A stretch of 64,000 nt of DNA, from assembly GCA_943735955.1 (NCBI GenBank), contig OX030959.1:2998772-3062771 (forward strand), in the 5' to 3' direction. Made by a program: the position numbers and the translations under genes. Numbering within the stretch: the first letter of the stretch is position 1; every line of letters starts with the position of its first letter. Source of the DNA: Piscicola geometra. Taxonomy: Eukaryota; Annelida; Clitellata; Hirudinida; Piscicolidae. Of this stretch, positions 27,401-52,009 are shown in pieces. The notes under the pieces were generated by a model that was given only the letters and a program-made list of their open reading frames with translations, did no database searches and was not told where the DNA came from.

Positions 27401-29711
27401 AAAACTATATATATTTTCAGACTTTTGAAAAAACAAATTATTCAAAAGTTTGTAAATATATTGTTATTTTAAGATAGGCTTCCTAAATAAAAATTTTTGA
27501 ATGAATCTTCGACATTTGAATTGGAAGCTAAATGCGAAAAGTGTTTGTTAGCTCACAAATCCCGATATGATTCAGCTTAATCCAGTGCAGCACGGGGCGC
27601 TCACATGTTGAAGGTCCTATTCCACTCCGGGTTAACGGTGCGGTAGATCGTGTGCGTCTGCACTCGATTGTTGTCCAACTGCAGGACGCAGTAAGGGTCA
27701 CTGGTGCCCCTCAAGTCCACCGCAGCCACCCCTACCGCCCTCACCACTGTCGACGTTGTAGTTGTAGTCGTGGGGGTGGTTTTTGTGGTTGGAGGGGGTT
27801 AAAGTGTGGTTTTGGTGGTTGAGGTGATGATGGTGGTGGAAACAGGTCTTGGTGGTGGAAATTTTTTAGTGGTGTGGTTTCGGTGGTGGTTTTGGTGTAG
27901 ATGGTAAAAGGACTGAATTGAAGGTGGTGGTTGAGGTGGTAGATGTGGTTTTGGTGGTGGTTGTAGTAATGGTGGTGGAGGTTGCGAAAGTTATTATGGT
28001 AGTTGAATTGATTGTTGCCTTTGGAAAAGTTTTGCGTGAATTAATTCATGAATCAATCGATAAATAAATATTGATGATTATGATTAATATTATTATTAGA
28101 GTGGTGATGATGATTTTTTCCCTATTGAAGTGATAGCAAGACTGACCATTGATTTGAAGGTAGCCAACTTTATGCATGTTAGTCATCGTCTTCAAATAAC
28201 CCTGTAATAGGTGATGATGATGATGATGATGACGATGATAATTATAGTAATGATGATAATGGCGATGATGAGGATGTGGGATGTGAGACAACAATTTTTA
28301 ACGCCTTTTTTAGGCACAATTCTCACATCAAGATCCAATAAAATATAACGGCGATTATTATTTACGTGGCGTGAAACCAAACGAGCTTCAAGTCCATTTG
28401 GAAATAATTGATGATACCACTCGAACTATTTACGATTACCAATTAAAATATTTTTAAATGAGACAAAAAACTAAGTAAATAAATGTGAATGATAAATAAA
28501 CGATGCAACGATGGAAGCACTGCGTACAAAGTTGTGTCTCTCGAGGTGGAGGTCTGTCTTGGACTTGTTGAAGAGGCAGGAAGAAGGGGAGGTTCCCATG
28601 GTGATGGGGAGGGAGGTGATGGTAAAGAGGAGGAAGATGCTGGAGCCATTATCGTTCAGAGGCAGTGTCAACTGGTGTGTGCTTTCTTCCTCGTATTCCA
28701 GAAGGTTTATGCTGCATCTGCAATAGGATGATGATGACGATGATAACGATGACGATGATGGTGATGATGATGATGTTTATTTAAAAGGTTGCACCAACTC
28801 TCCAAGACTGGTCTCCTTCGAGCCCATCTCGGTGTTCTTGACTGCCACTTCGAGCAGTGGTTCGACGTCTTCGTACAAGTACAAGTCAAACTCCTCGGCC
28901 CACCTGGGACTCAAGCTCTTCGCCTTGGTCTGGTCGTTGGAGTGTTTGTGGGCTGAGATTTAATGTATTATTAAGATTAACATTACTTTTTTTAATGTAT
29001 ACTTCAAAGGTTTATGAAAAAAATCATATGAACCTTGCTTTTCCATTTAGAAAATTAATCAAATTTTATAAAACATAATTTTAACTTGCGAAACTTGAGT
29101 GTGCATGGTTCTACCTTGGTTTTGAACTTGTCCATGCCGAGCTTGAGTCTTACGAAAGAGTCTGGCAGGCTGTTCGGCTTGGGTGGGATGAGGTTCGAGG
29201 CTTCGATCACGGCTACGTTTATGATCGCCTGCAAGACCTTTGGAACCCTGTGCTTCTCGATGGAGTTGTTGATCGAGTGAGCCACTGATGACTTGCTGAG
29301 CATCTGGAAAAAGAAAATATGAAAATTTGGAATTTAGTAAAAAATATTATTTCTTTTAATAGTATACTTCAGAAATTTTTGTATAAATAATTAGAATAGC
29401 TATCCAATAGTTATTTTTCAATTTTATTAAACATATTTTAAAACTAATTTAAAATAGAAAAAATATACATTAAAAAATTATATTTTTAATAATTTCTTTT
29501 AAAAAGTTCGAGTTAACAGACTAACATGAGAAAGTTTAGAAGATAGGGCATTTGGTTGTTCCGGGTTTTTAAGTTTGTTGATGATGGTGTTGAGGGCACT
29601 GTTGTTGCTGAGATCATCTCCTTTGGCTTCCTTGAAAGGGACAGAAGGCTTTGGAGGATCGACATTTGAAATTTCCTCGAAAAGCTCATTGGATTCTTCT
29701 ATTTCCATCAT
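24430..29711 (-). CDS. MCTP: multiple C2 and transmembrane domain protein, MCTP-like
   Basis: ER/vesicle membrane protein with C2 domains and two C-terminal transmembrane segments. Minus-strand exons: 29711-29526, 29303-29115, 28929-28799, 28717-28528, 28201-28147, 27746-27605, 27200-27098, 26942-26841, 26528-26454, 26204-26085, 25845-25719, 25617-25583, 25459-25353, 25103-24896, 24510-24430; about 616 residues in frame. The 25617-25583 exon (acidic, [11 protein letters not shown]) and the donor before it are tentative. C2 number one ([15 protein letters not shown] onward) lacks most Ca-binding Asp residues. The second ([12 protein letters not shown], then NPEW) keeps some. Next come [21 protein letters not shown] (TM1), [12 protein letters not shown] and the hydrophobic TM2 with [13 protein letters not shown], colinear with human MCTP1/2. 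Human MCTPs have three C2 domains; only two are visible, so the N-terminal C2A is lost or lies in unseen upstream exons. Confidence 0.85.
25128..25240. repeat. 20-bp tandem repeat GGATGGTGAATGGTTGAA
   Basis: About five near-perfect units in the MCTP intron between exons 13 and 14. Confidence 0.85.
25463..25560. repeat. (GATG)n microsatellite
   Basis: Tetranucleotide GATG run degrading into TATGGATGAAT, in the MCTP intron next to exon 13. Confidence 0.85.
26650..26787 (-). mobile_element. tRNA-derived SINE in MCTP intron 8
   Basis: On the minus strand a tRNA-like head GCCGTAGTTAACTGGTTAAG (A box) and GAGTTCGATTCC (B box) is followed by a non-tRNA body. It lacks the family A core, so it is a separate family or a diverged copy. 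Its acceptor stem does not pair, so it is not a functional tRNA gene. Confidence 0.6.
27760..28020. other. GTGGTTTTGGTGG-rich segment of an MCTP intron
   Basis: G/T-rich on the plus strand, CCA-rich on the gene strand, just upstream (gene sense) of the exon 6 acceptor. Confidence 0.6.
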
Positions 29712-30861
29712 CTTTGACAGAAAGATTTTGTGGCAGTAAAAAATGAATGGGCTGAAATCTAGCACTCTAATTTTGTAAATTTATACATATTTAGAACATT
29801 TGTTAAAAATTTATAGATCGAAGATTGTTATTTATTTATTATTATGTATCAATAATTAAAAGAAGTTAAACGTGAAAAGTGTAAAACTAACAAGTTTCCT
29901 AGAAATACTTCAGTAGTTTTACATAATTATTCAAAGTTATCTAGTGACTAAATCTAGTCGTCAATAACTTGTACTAGCCGTTAATTGCTAATCAATTTAA
30001 AAAATCAAAAAAGTTTCAGGTGCTTAAAAGTAAACCTACATGAGTTTTAGGTGTTAAGTAGGGATGAGTGAATCTATATTGAGGTTCGGTTTTACGTTTT
30101 GAGACAACCTTAAAACAAAAAAGGATCATTGATTTTTGTGATATTTGTGATAAACGATGAGGCCAGTGAGAATAATTAAGAGGCGTTTTCTCGCACCAAC
30201 TAATCGCTTGCAATGCAATAACAATCTATCATCTTGATCACTTAGATGGATCAATCGATAACCTCATTATCATGCCACTTGCATTGTGTTCATCTATTCA
30301 AAGACAATCTATTAAACATTCTCAAATACTTATAAATGATTAAAGCCCAGCAATCTTCTCTCAAGTATTTAAATACTTTATTTAGCTATATTGGCTGCAG
30401 TATTACATACCAACAATGAAGCGTCCGCACACGAACCTGGATTTTTCTCAAATATTTTGTAACAGCGGCATCATTATTGAAACGCCAAATGGCATAGCAG
30501 TTCTCACCCTGTTTCACTCTCCCTCTCTGCCTTATTATTGTTATGGGGCCTCTGATTGCTCTATAGTGTATTGAGTTGCAATGCATGAAGGTATGCGCAA
30601 ACAGGTGTTCGCAATTGATGAACGTACCTCCGCTGCAATGTCTCTGCTCACTCTCTGAAATTTTCTCATTTGAAGTTCGCACAGCAAAAAAAAACTAACC
30701 TGGATCTCACATTTATATCTCAAACAAACACTAGATTATAATTTTACGTTATCAAAGGAGTTCTTATCGACAAACAACCCAGTGTTACTAAAAACTATTT
30801 TCGAGACTATCTACTGGTTTAAAAGTGCAAAGAATGTGTAAAAACTACTTAGCTACTTGAA
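29712..30861. other. divergent intergenic region MCTP / KSR
   Basis: The two genes start on opposite strands about 1.15 kb apart, so this holds both promoters. A 98-codon minus-strand open frame at 30386-30682 has mixed composition, but I find no homology or splice context. I see no TATA box or other defined element. Confidence 0.4.
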
Positions 30862-33800
30862 ATGCAAACAGGCACACAGCGTCCCAACAGGACCACCGTC
30901 AGCAAGCATGAGAGCTTCACCAGGTGAGTGTCTCTTCCTTCTTTTTATCCTTCTCTTTTTCATCTTTTATTTCATTATCTTTGACATCACTCTTTTCAAC
31001 TTTTTCCTCATCTTCTTCGTTCTCATCCTCCATTTCATCCCTTTTTCTTCCCACTGAATACCATTACATTATCATGAACACAAATGAAAATCGATTCTCC
31101 CAACCGTTCATTCAACCACTCACGCTCATGACCACAGTCACCATCCCAGACTTTCATCAACACCATCATCATCGTCCCAAGACTATCATCAACACAACCA
31201 TCATCATCACCACCATGAAGACAAGTGTCTGAGTCGTGCAGGATGTGCCAGGTCAACCAGTTCCACTGCAATCAATGCAAGTTCGTCAAAACTTTTTCCA
31301 ATAATTTAAAAGCGCTTAACTCTACGAAAAAACAGAAAATTATAATAAAATAAAAATCAATTTTGTAGGAGCATAATCTAGAGAAATTAAATATTTGGTA
31401 GAGGTATAAACAAAAAGCACAAACAACTTAACGAAATTAAAACTCTGTTAAAGAATTATTGCGTATGAGATTTCTCACAGCAAGTTTTGAGTTCAAATTC
31501 ACTGTTTTCAACGATGCAGAATTACTCAATTCATCACATAACCGAAGCCTTCAACGTTCTTCACAGACAAAGCTGTCACAAAAAGTGTCCAGGCCACCAC
31601 AACCACAACGGCTTCAAGAACAGCCGCAGTCGCAGCTACCAAAAGATACACACAGGTAGGATGCATTTAATGCTTTCAACTTTTAGAACTGGTGAAAATC
31701 TTGATGATAACATGTATTCAAAAAACCCACACAAACACATAAATCTTATTGATTTATTGACTTTTGTAGTAGCGAATTCTATGCAAACTCGTTCGATTGA
31801 TATAAAAAGTTTTCATTTAATTATTTCTCATTTACTTTCTATACAAATGCAATGAGGGTTCATTCAAACACCTCTGAATCTGACAAGCCCCTTTTCACCA
31901 TCAAACACCCGATTACGTCGAGGAAAAAAACAAAAACTTAATTTAATAAAAACTAAGAAAAGTAAATTTGAAAAATAAAGGAAAAAAACAAACATCATCA
32001 TCAATAACAGCACGAAAAACAATACAAACAAAAGCACCAACATCAACAACGACACAGGCGACGAGCACTGGAAGAAGGTGTTGCAGACGAACGACTCGGA
32101 AGTTCTCTCTTGCAGGAAACACTGCGTCTGCAAGCCTGTCACTTCCCCATGGAGCGACCGAGAGTCCTACTCGAGCGACATCTGGGCCGACAAGGTGAAG
32201 CACAACTACAACAACAAGTGCGACCTGCGCTACTTCGACTACGCCAACTCACGCGAACACAGCAACGTCTGCAGCACCAGTTCTTCCGTCTCCAGGGCCT
32301 CCTCTTTTGCCACCCACTTCCGCTCCAAGTCTCCCACCTCTCCCAACTACTTCAGCAGACAAAACTCACTTAGTATTAAGACCCAGAGCAGGCCACAGTC
32401 GCTGAGTTCCCCGCAGAAAGAAAAGAATGTCTTCCACGCACTTGTCACCAAATTCGTCAACTGGATCGGTCCGAACAAGCAAGAGCAGCTGAAACCGAGC
32501 CTCGCGAAGACAGACACCAAACCACCACTGCCTCAGAGCTGCATCACTGAACCACTGCCCACCAGCGATCCTTTCTCTCTCAAACTCGATTCTTCTTCCG
32601 TCTCTGAGATGCACAAGTATCTTCAAATTGTCATTAGTATCAGTAAATCATATAAAACTCTCTAGAAATAACGAGCCTCAGTTTTTCCCAGTGACAGAAC
32701 TAATTTTTATTTATTTCCTTTAAAGATTCGACCAACGGAAGCTGAGAAGGAGACCAAAGACGATGACGATAAGCATGGCCAGCAAGAGCACTGCTCTGTC
32801 CACCTCGGAGAGCGAGATGGACGCCTTATCACTAAGGCCGACACACCTGCGTCTGCCCAACTACCGATGGAACAAAGCCAAGCCTCGGCCCTCCTCCACC
32901 TGCTCCTCGCATTTCCTCACCACTCCCTGCATCTCACCAATCTCGACTGACACGCGTGTCTACCTGAAGAATGGATACCTTTCACCCACCATCAACACAG
33001 ACCAAAGCCTTTCTCTGTTCGACTCCCAAAACACATTCAACTCCAACTCGAGTTCAATTCTCACCTTCAAAAACAAAAAATCGTCCTTTAAAGCCTCTAG
33101 CGATTACGAACACGGAAGCAGAGGTCTCAGTTTCAACTCCACCATCAGCACTTCCAACCCAGCCAGCAGCTCTTCCAGCAGTCTGCACAGTCTTTCCAGC
33201 CAGAAGTCTGCAGAGTTGTCGTCGAAAGAGAACAAGGACGCCGAGACCGCTCCAAAGGCGCCCAAGAGTGCCAAGGACAAAAGGGACACGTACAAAAGCA
33301 CTTGCACGTCCAAGGAGTCTTTTCTGTCCAAGAACAGTGTCGGCCTCAGTGAGCACACGAGTTACATAGGCGCACAGTCGCTCTATCGATTACGTCGTAG
33401 AAATGTTTAAAGCCTTATACGCGCATATATAAGTAAATACAATTAAATTATATTGTATTGTACACCCAACTAAACAGTGGAGCAACCATTTAATCAATTT
33501 TTTCCATCTTTTTCACCACTTTTTCCTATACCACCCTCTTTGCACACCATCATAGGCAAAGACACCCTCATAAACAGTAGCGCAGAAAAAGACAGTGTCG
33601 ACATTTCGGACAGTATCTCAATGTGTTCACTTCTTGAGTGAGTTCTGCTTTCAATTCATTCAAATGCTTTTTTCAACTATTCAAATAAAATTTCATGAAA
33701 ATCATTCTTTTATAATCTTTTTAATTTTATCATTAACACCATCACTGAACCAAAGCCTTCACTAAACTCTTGATAACTATTACTGTATTTGTATCAAAAG

Positions 33801-36411
33801 CATCACAATTTCTCCCACCACATACATCGCCATCCTTTTCACTCCATCATCATCCACTCCAACTTCACCATCACCATTACAACCATCATAACTACCACAA
33901 CCATCATCACTACCACAACCATCATCACTACCACAACCATCATCACTACCACAACCATCATCACTACCACAACCATCATCACTACCACAAACATCATCAC
34001 TACCACAACCATCATCGCTACCACAACCATCATCACTACCACAATCATCATCACTACCACAACCATCATCACTACCAAACCATCATCACTAACACAACCA
34101 TCATCACTACCACAACCATCATCACCATCACCACCACAACCATCATCACCATCACCACCATCACCACCACCCTCAACCTCCAAGTAACTGCGGTCCTTAT
34201 CTAAAGGAAACTCTGCAAGATTGCAACATTCCCTTCAATGATCTCAAAATCAAGGACCTTTTCAAGCGCTCTTCCGTCTACTCCATCTACAAGTAACCTC
34301 CATGCAATTCTTTTTATGACATTGAATTGTAGTAGTGAGACTTTTATTCTATTTCATGGTTTTTAAATATTTTTATTGTGTTGCATTGGTTTTTTTATTT
34401 ATTATCTTTTTATTTGATTTTAATAGATTGAATTGAATTTTGCAAAATACTCTATTTTCGTTTATTTTACCAAATAAAAGTGTAGAAAAAGTAGATTGGC
34501 TATAATGTTAGAAAACTTTCTGCCGCATTGTTTTGAAACCTCCGTTGAAAAACCACCTCCAGGGGCCAGTGGCACGGCGAAGTGCTCGTCTACTTCTACA
34601 ACAACCTCTCAGAGACTCGCATCCCAAAGTTTCTGCAAGAATTGCGGAGGTTGAGCAGGATCAGACACGAATACATTCACCTCTTCATGGGTGCTTCTGT
34701 TAACACCTCCAATATCGCCATTGTCATGAGGTTGCTATGGAGGTTTTGCTGAAGTCGCAAATTGTGGCCTTTTTAGTGAAATGGTTGTTCTTTTGTTATT
34801 AAGACGGTGTTAGAAACAGTGTTAAAATAAACAAATTAGGCAAAATTGTATCTTAATGTCTTTATGATAAAATATGTTTTCAACGTCAGACGTACATTCA
34901 AACTTTATGATACTTTCAAATGAATTTTTAAGGTGCTATAAATATGCCGGATTACAGAGGTTCAGTGCATATATACAAACATTTCGAGTACCTGGGAATA
35001 TAAGTGTAGCTGTTTTGAATTGATTAATGGCAAGCCTTCACAAAGCAGACTTTTGAAATTATTGATCCCACTTGCTTGCTTCGCGAACCATTTTGTAAAG
35101 CTATTTAATATATTCGTGGTCAGTCATAAAACACATCTCGCTACTACTACTATTAAAACTCTTTTCAAAATTATTCCATCAAAATCATACTTCCTTTCAC
35201 CACCACCACCACAGTGAGCTAAAGGGCATCTCAGTGTATGACCGCATTCACACCGCTTCAGAGAGGCTTCCCACCCGCACCAAAGTGAACATAGCAAGGC
35301 ATGTCTCCCAAGCCATCGGCTACCTACACGCCAAAGGGTTTCCCGTCAAAACCATCAATTCCAGAAACGTTTACTTCGACCCTAAAGTCAAGCTCTCACT
35401 CCTCGACCAGTCTTTGCCCAACATCAACTACCAAACCAAGTTTCTTGCACTTTTTTTCGTTGTATGAAATACAAAAAAACTTTAAAAATATTTCAATGAT
35501 CAAAATGACTATTGAGAAGTATTTTTACCTACGAAGAAAATATTATTTGACAACTTTTCAAATGCTTCATCCTCTCCCAGATCGGATGTGGTGTACTTTT
35601 CAAGAGGTGCCCTCTCCTATCTGGCTCCTGAACTCTTGAAAGAGATCCGACCCAATAATGCCACCAAAAACACCGACTCACACCCTCCTTATAACCAGGT
35701 ATCCACTGCCAGTAAGTACGCTTCCATCTCCAGCTATGGAAGCGCCTTCGATAGCTGGCTTGACGACTCTCTCTTTACTTTCAAATCTGACACGTTCGCT
35801 TTCGGGTAGGTTTGAATGTGGTTGGACACTTTAAATTTAGAGTTAATCAAGTTTTAATTTTTTATTATTATTATTTATTTTTCACTTTTTCGGAGTCTTA
35901 AATATCGATATAGTTGTCATACCTGCGATAGATTTAATATAACAACTATATTGTGTATTCAGAACCTTCTTGTACGAAATCTTGAGTTACCAAAGACCAT
36001 TGAAAAGTTTGAATAGTGAGGAGTATATTTGGCAGACTTGTAATGGTGTGAGACAAAAAGTTAATCACTTAACTTGCAGCAGCATACTGAAGGTTGAATT
36101 ATGTTTATATTTATTTATTTTAATTTCACTTTTTTTAAAATTTTAAAACCACAAATGCATACTTGAAAGGTTTTGATTGAACGATGCTGGTCTCAGAATC
36201 CTGAGAAAAGACCATCTTTTATTGAAATAAACCTCGAGCTAGATGCGAAGGTGATCATTATTTAGACAATAAATATAAGAAAAATTAAATTAATTTAATT
36301 TATTCATTCTATCCACAGACGGGGCTTCACAAAAGACATAGTTCTTCTCAACCAGAAAAACTCAATAGACATGAAGGAATTCCCCTCAGATCAAACTCAA
36401 GACTTATGTAG
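30862..36411 (+). CDS. ksr: KSR-like (kinase suppressor of Ras) pseudokinase
   Basis: Putative RAF/MEK scaffold. Thirteen exons give about 843 residues: 30862-30923, 31242-31280, 31567-31655, 32058-32616, 32726-33396, 33556-33637, 34185-34292, 34563-34730, 35215-35439, 35581-35805, 35963-36092, 36170-36250, 36319-36411. The N terminus carries a partial C1-type Cys-rich motif (FHCNQCKQSCHKKC). A long Ser/Thr-rich linker follows. The C-terminal kinase fold aligns with KSR (CNIPFNDLKI, GQWHGEV, FLQELRRLSRIRHEYIHLFMG, AIGYLHAKG, LSYLAPELLKE, KSDTFAFGTFLYEI, CWSQNPEKRPSF). The Gly loop is gone, VAIK reads VLVYF, HRDLKxxN reads VKTINSRN, DFG reads DQS. Human KSR keeps HKD and DFG, so this copy is more degenerate. 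No CA1 domain is visible. A diverged RAF relative cannot be excluded. Confidence 0.85.
33870..34165. repeat. 18-bp ATCATCACTACCACAACC tandem repeat, KSR intron 6
   Basis: About 14 units immediately upstream of the exon 7 acceptor. The His/Tyr-rich and Thr-rich open frames across it are repeat artefacts. Confidence 0.9.
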
Positions 36412-36577
36412 AGCAGATTATCAATACTTTTAATTTTTTACTTACAAACTGAACTATTTATTGTGAAAATATAAACATTTATATTAGCTTAAACATATTC
36501 GGTACAAATACTTTGACATTACTAAAACTCCACTTTTAAATTGTAAATAACTATTGCTTTAAAGTTTAAACTTTAAA

Positions 36578-37823
36578 ATGTCTCTCCCATTTAAAAAAGA
36601 AAATAAACTAAATATTTTAGATAAACCATTGAGTAGAGGAAAGCAAGAGGTTAATAAATATTTCACTGAATTCTTTTTTAAATTCTGACTTATTTTCTAT
36701 CATAAATACAGTAATTAAAGATTAAAATATTTTTTACTAAACTACTAACGAAAATTCCAAGATCCTTTTCTTTTTTTATTTAGGTAAACATTAGTGTTTT
36801 CGCTCTGCTCTTTTCTGAAATAGTTCAGTACTGCCAGAACAGAGTAAATACTATTCCTGAGCTGCAACAAAAGTTATCAACGTTTCAAATAATTAAATAT
36901 TTATTATAATATAATATAATAATTATATGTATACAAGTTGAATTAACATTTCAGAAAGATTCTTTTTCCGTCCATAATGCTATGAGAATGTTGCAATAAA
37001 CATTATTGAATAAAGTATATTTTGTGCATTAACCATCTCTAGACTTTCAGAGTTAGGGCAACAAGTGGGTAGACGAGTGTTGGACGTGGTGGTGTTGCGA
37101 GAGAAGGGGCACAAGAGGGAGGTGAAGCTGGTCAACATGCTTGTCTTCATTAAGACCAATGTCTGGAAGGTTAGTCTTTTTAATTTACTTGTATTAGGTT
37201 GTTTTAAAATTCCGACTTAGCTACACAGCGTGCAAAAATTATTTTCAAAATATTTAAATTCAAATAACCCAGAGCTTGTTTGGCAAAGAAGCAGATAAGC
37301 TGGAACATGCCAATGATGATGAACGCATATGTAAGCACTATTTCTACATCCTTTGAAAGTCTTATAATTTGATATAATCACAAATTATGTTTACACTTTT
37401 TTTCAGATTATATTATTGAAAAAGAACCTCTAGTAAACAGATTTATTTCCAACCCAAGTGAAGGAGGTATCATTTCGTATGCTACTTAACCATTTTCATT
37501 ACACTACAACACTGTTGAATCATTCAAAGTTGTCTCTTCACCACTCATTCACCACTGCAGGCAGACAGTCAAGTTTGAACTGCGCCTCGTTCATGGCAGG
37601 CATCATTGAAGCCATTCTCAACTACAGCAACTTTGTACGCACATTCTATAATATAGTATCTATAACTTTTCTATGACTACTTTTTCATGTGCTTTCTCAA
37701 ATAAGCATATTTTTTCTATTCTTCCACCAGCCAGCCAAGGTGACAGCGCACTGGCACGAAGGCACTGCCTTCATGATCAAGTTTGATGAGAGTGTCCTGG
37801 TCAGGGACAAGCCTCTCATATGA
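36578..37823 (+). CDS. TRAPPC5: trafficking protein particle complex subunit 5
   Basis: Core subunit (yeast Trs31) of the TRAPP tethering complexes acting as Rab exchange factors in ER-Golgi traffic. Seven exons: 36578-36649, 36784-36872, 37043-37169, 37273-37330, 37407-37466, 37561-37634, 37731-37823, giving 190 residues against 188 in human. Diagnostic segments: SVFALLFSEIVQYCQNRV, LGQQVGRRVLD, SLFGKEADKLEHANDDER, IIEKEPLVNRFIS, NCASFMAGIIEAIL and PAKVTAHWHEGTAFMIKF. This is the Bet3-like fold of the Trs31 family along its whole length. The ATG at 36578 gives a short basic N terminus as in other TRAPPC5 proteins. The start lies only 166 bp after the KSR stop on the same strand. Confidence 0.96.
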
Positions 37824-38214
37824 TACTTTTATACATACATATTACTTCTCAAGAATATACTCTTGGTTATTTGCATGTTTCTGCATACTTCACCTTTTAT
37901 TGATTAAATTTTTTCTTTAATTAATTTTACTTTTTTCAATATTAATTCATTAATTTATGTTATTAAAATAAAAAATGTTTTCTTTCAACCATTATCATTT
38001 GCATAACATGATATATTAACTCAATTTGTTAATAAATATTTTTTATACTTTCATTATTTTTTCCATAAAGGATATAATTAGTGTGAATAAAAAATTACTC
38101 GCGCTTTGGTAATCTTTTCAAACAAACTCATGCTAATAAAGCTCTTTTTTAGACCTGCTATGCAATCCCTTGAGCGAAAATAGTTAAAGTTGCACAAACC
38201 GCTTTAAAAAACAA

Positions 38215-38222
38215 TATAAAGG
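38215..38222 (+). promoter_or_regulatory. possible TATA box of DDB1
   Basis: TATAAAGG lies 59 bases upstream of the DDB1 ATG. That would leave a 5' UTR of about 30-35 bases if used. The intergenic DNA (37824-38280) is otherwise AT-rich, so chance occurrence is possible. Confidence 0.35.
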
Positions 38223-38280
38223 TGAAAATAAATAAAAGCTGAGGGCTGTTGTTTCGTCAAGAAATTCCTCAGTCGCCAAA

Positions 38281-51554
<13,274 letters not shown>

Positions 51555-51617
51555 CCATCTCTATCATCATCAAATACCCTTCACCATCATTTCTGATTTT
51601 CAAGACTTTTAGTGTAT

Positions 51618-51623
51618 AATAAA
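51618..51623 (+). promoter_or_regulatory. poly(A) signal of DDB1
   Basis: AATAAA 64 bases after the DDB1 stop codon, in an AT-rich 3' flank. Confidence 0.6.
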
Positions 51624-52009
51624 TACAGTTTATAATAAATTATATTTATTTTTAAATAAGGATTGAAGAGTCAAAAATTATTTTGCATTATTTTCAAAGT
51701 TTTCATTTTTAAGTTCTCAAACGTGTGTTTTGACAACGAAGTTTCAGTTTTTATTATTACCTTAAACTTTTATTGTGTTTGAAATATTTTTTAAAACGAA
51801 ATTGATTCAGGTTTTTCATTGAAAATGATGTAGTGTGAAATTTTATTTAAAATGAAATTAGCGCCTAAACATCGCTCTAGTTTGGATACAAAACTAGCGT
51901 GCACACGTGATTTTTCGCGGTTGGCTTTATTATAAGTGCCATTTGTATTGGGACCTTACCTTCGTAAACAATACTCTCATCATCCAAAAGCTACGAGAAT
52001 ATTTTAAAA

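Noticed and set aside
28192..28380. Minus-strand open frame [20 protein letters not shown] as a further MCTP exon
   Set aside because: MCTP exons on either side already join in phase (28528 to 28201) and align with human MCTP without it; it is probably an intronic relic.
30386..30682. 98-codon minus-strand open frame between MCTP and KSR
   Set aside because: Mixed composition, but no recognisable family, no splice context and no link to MCTP exon 1.
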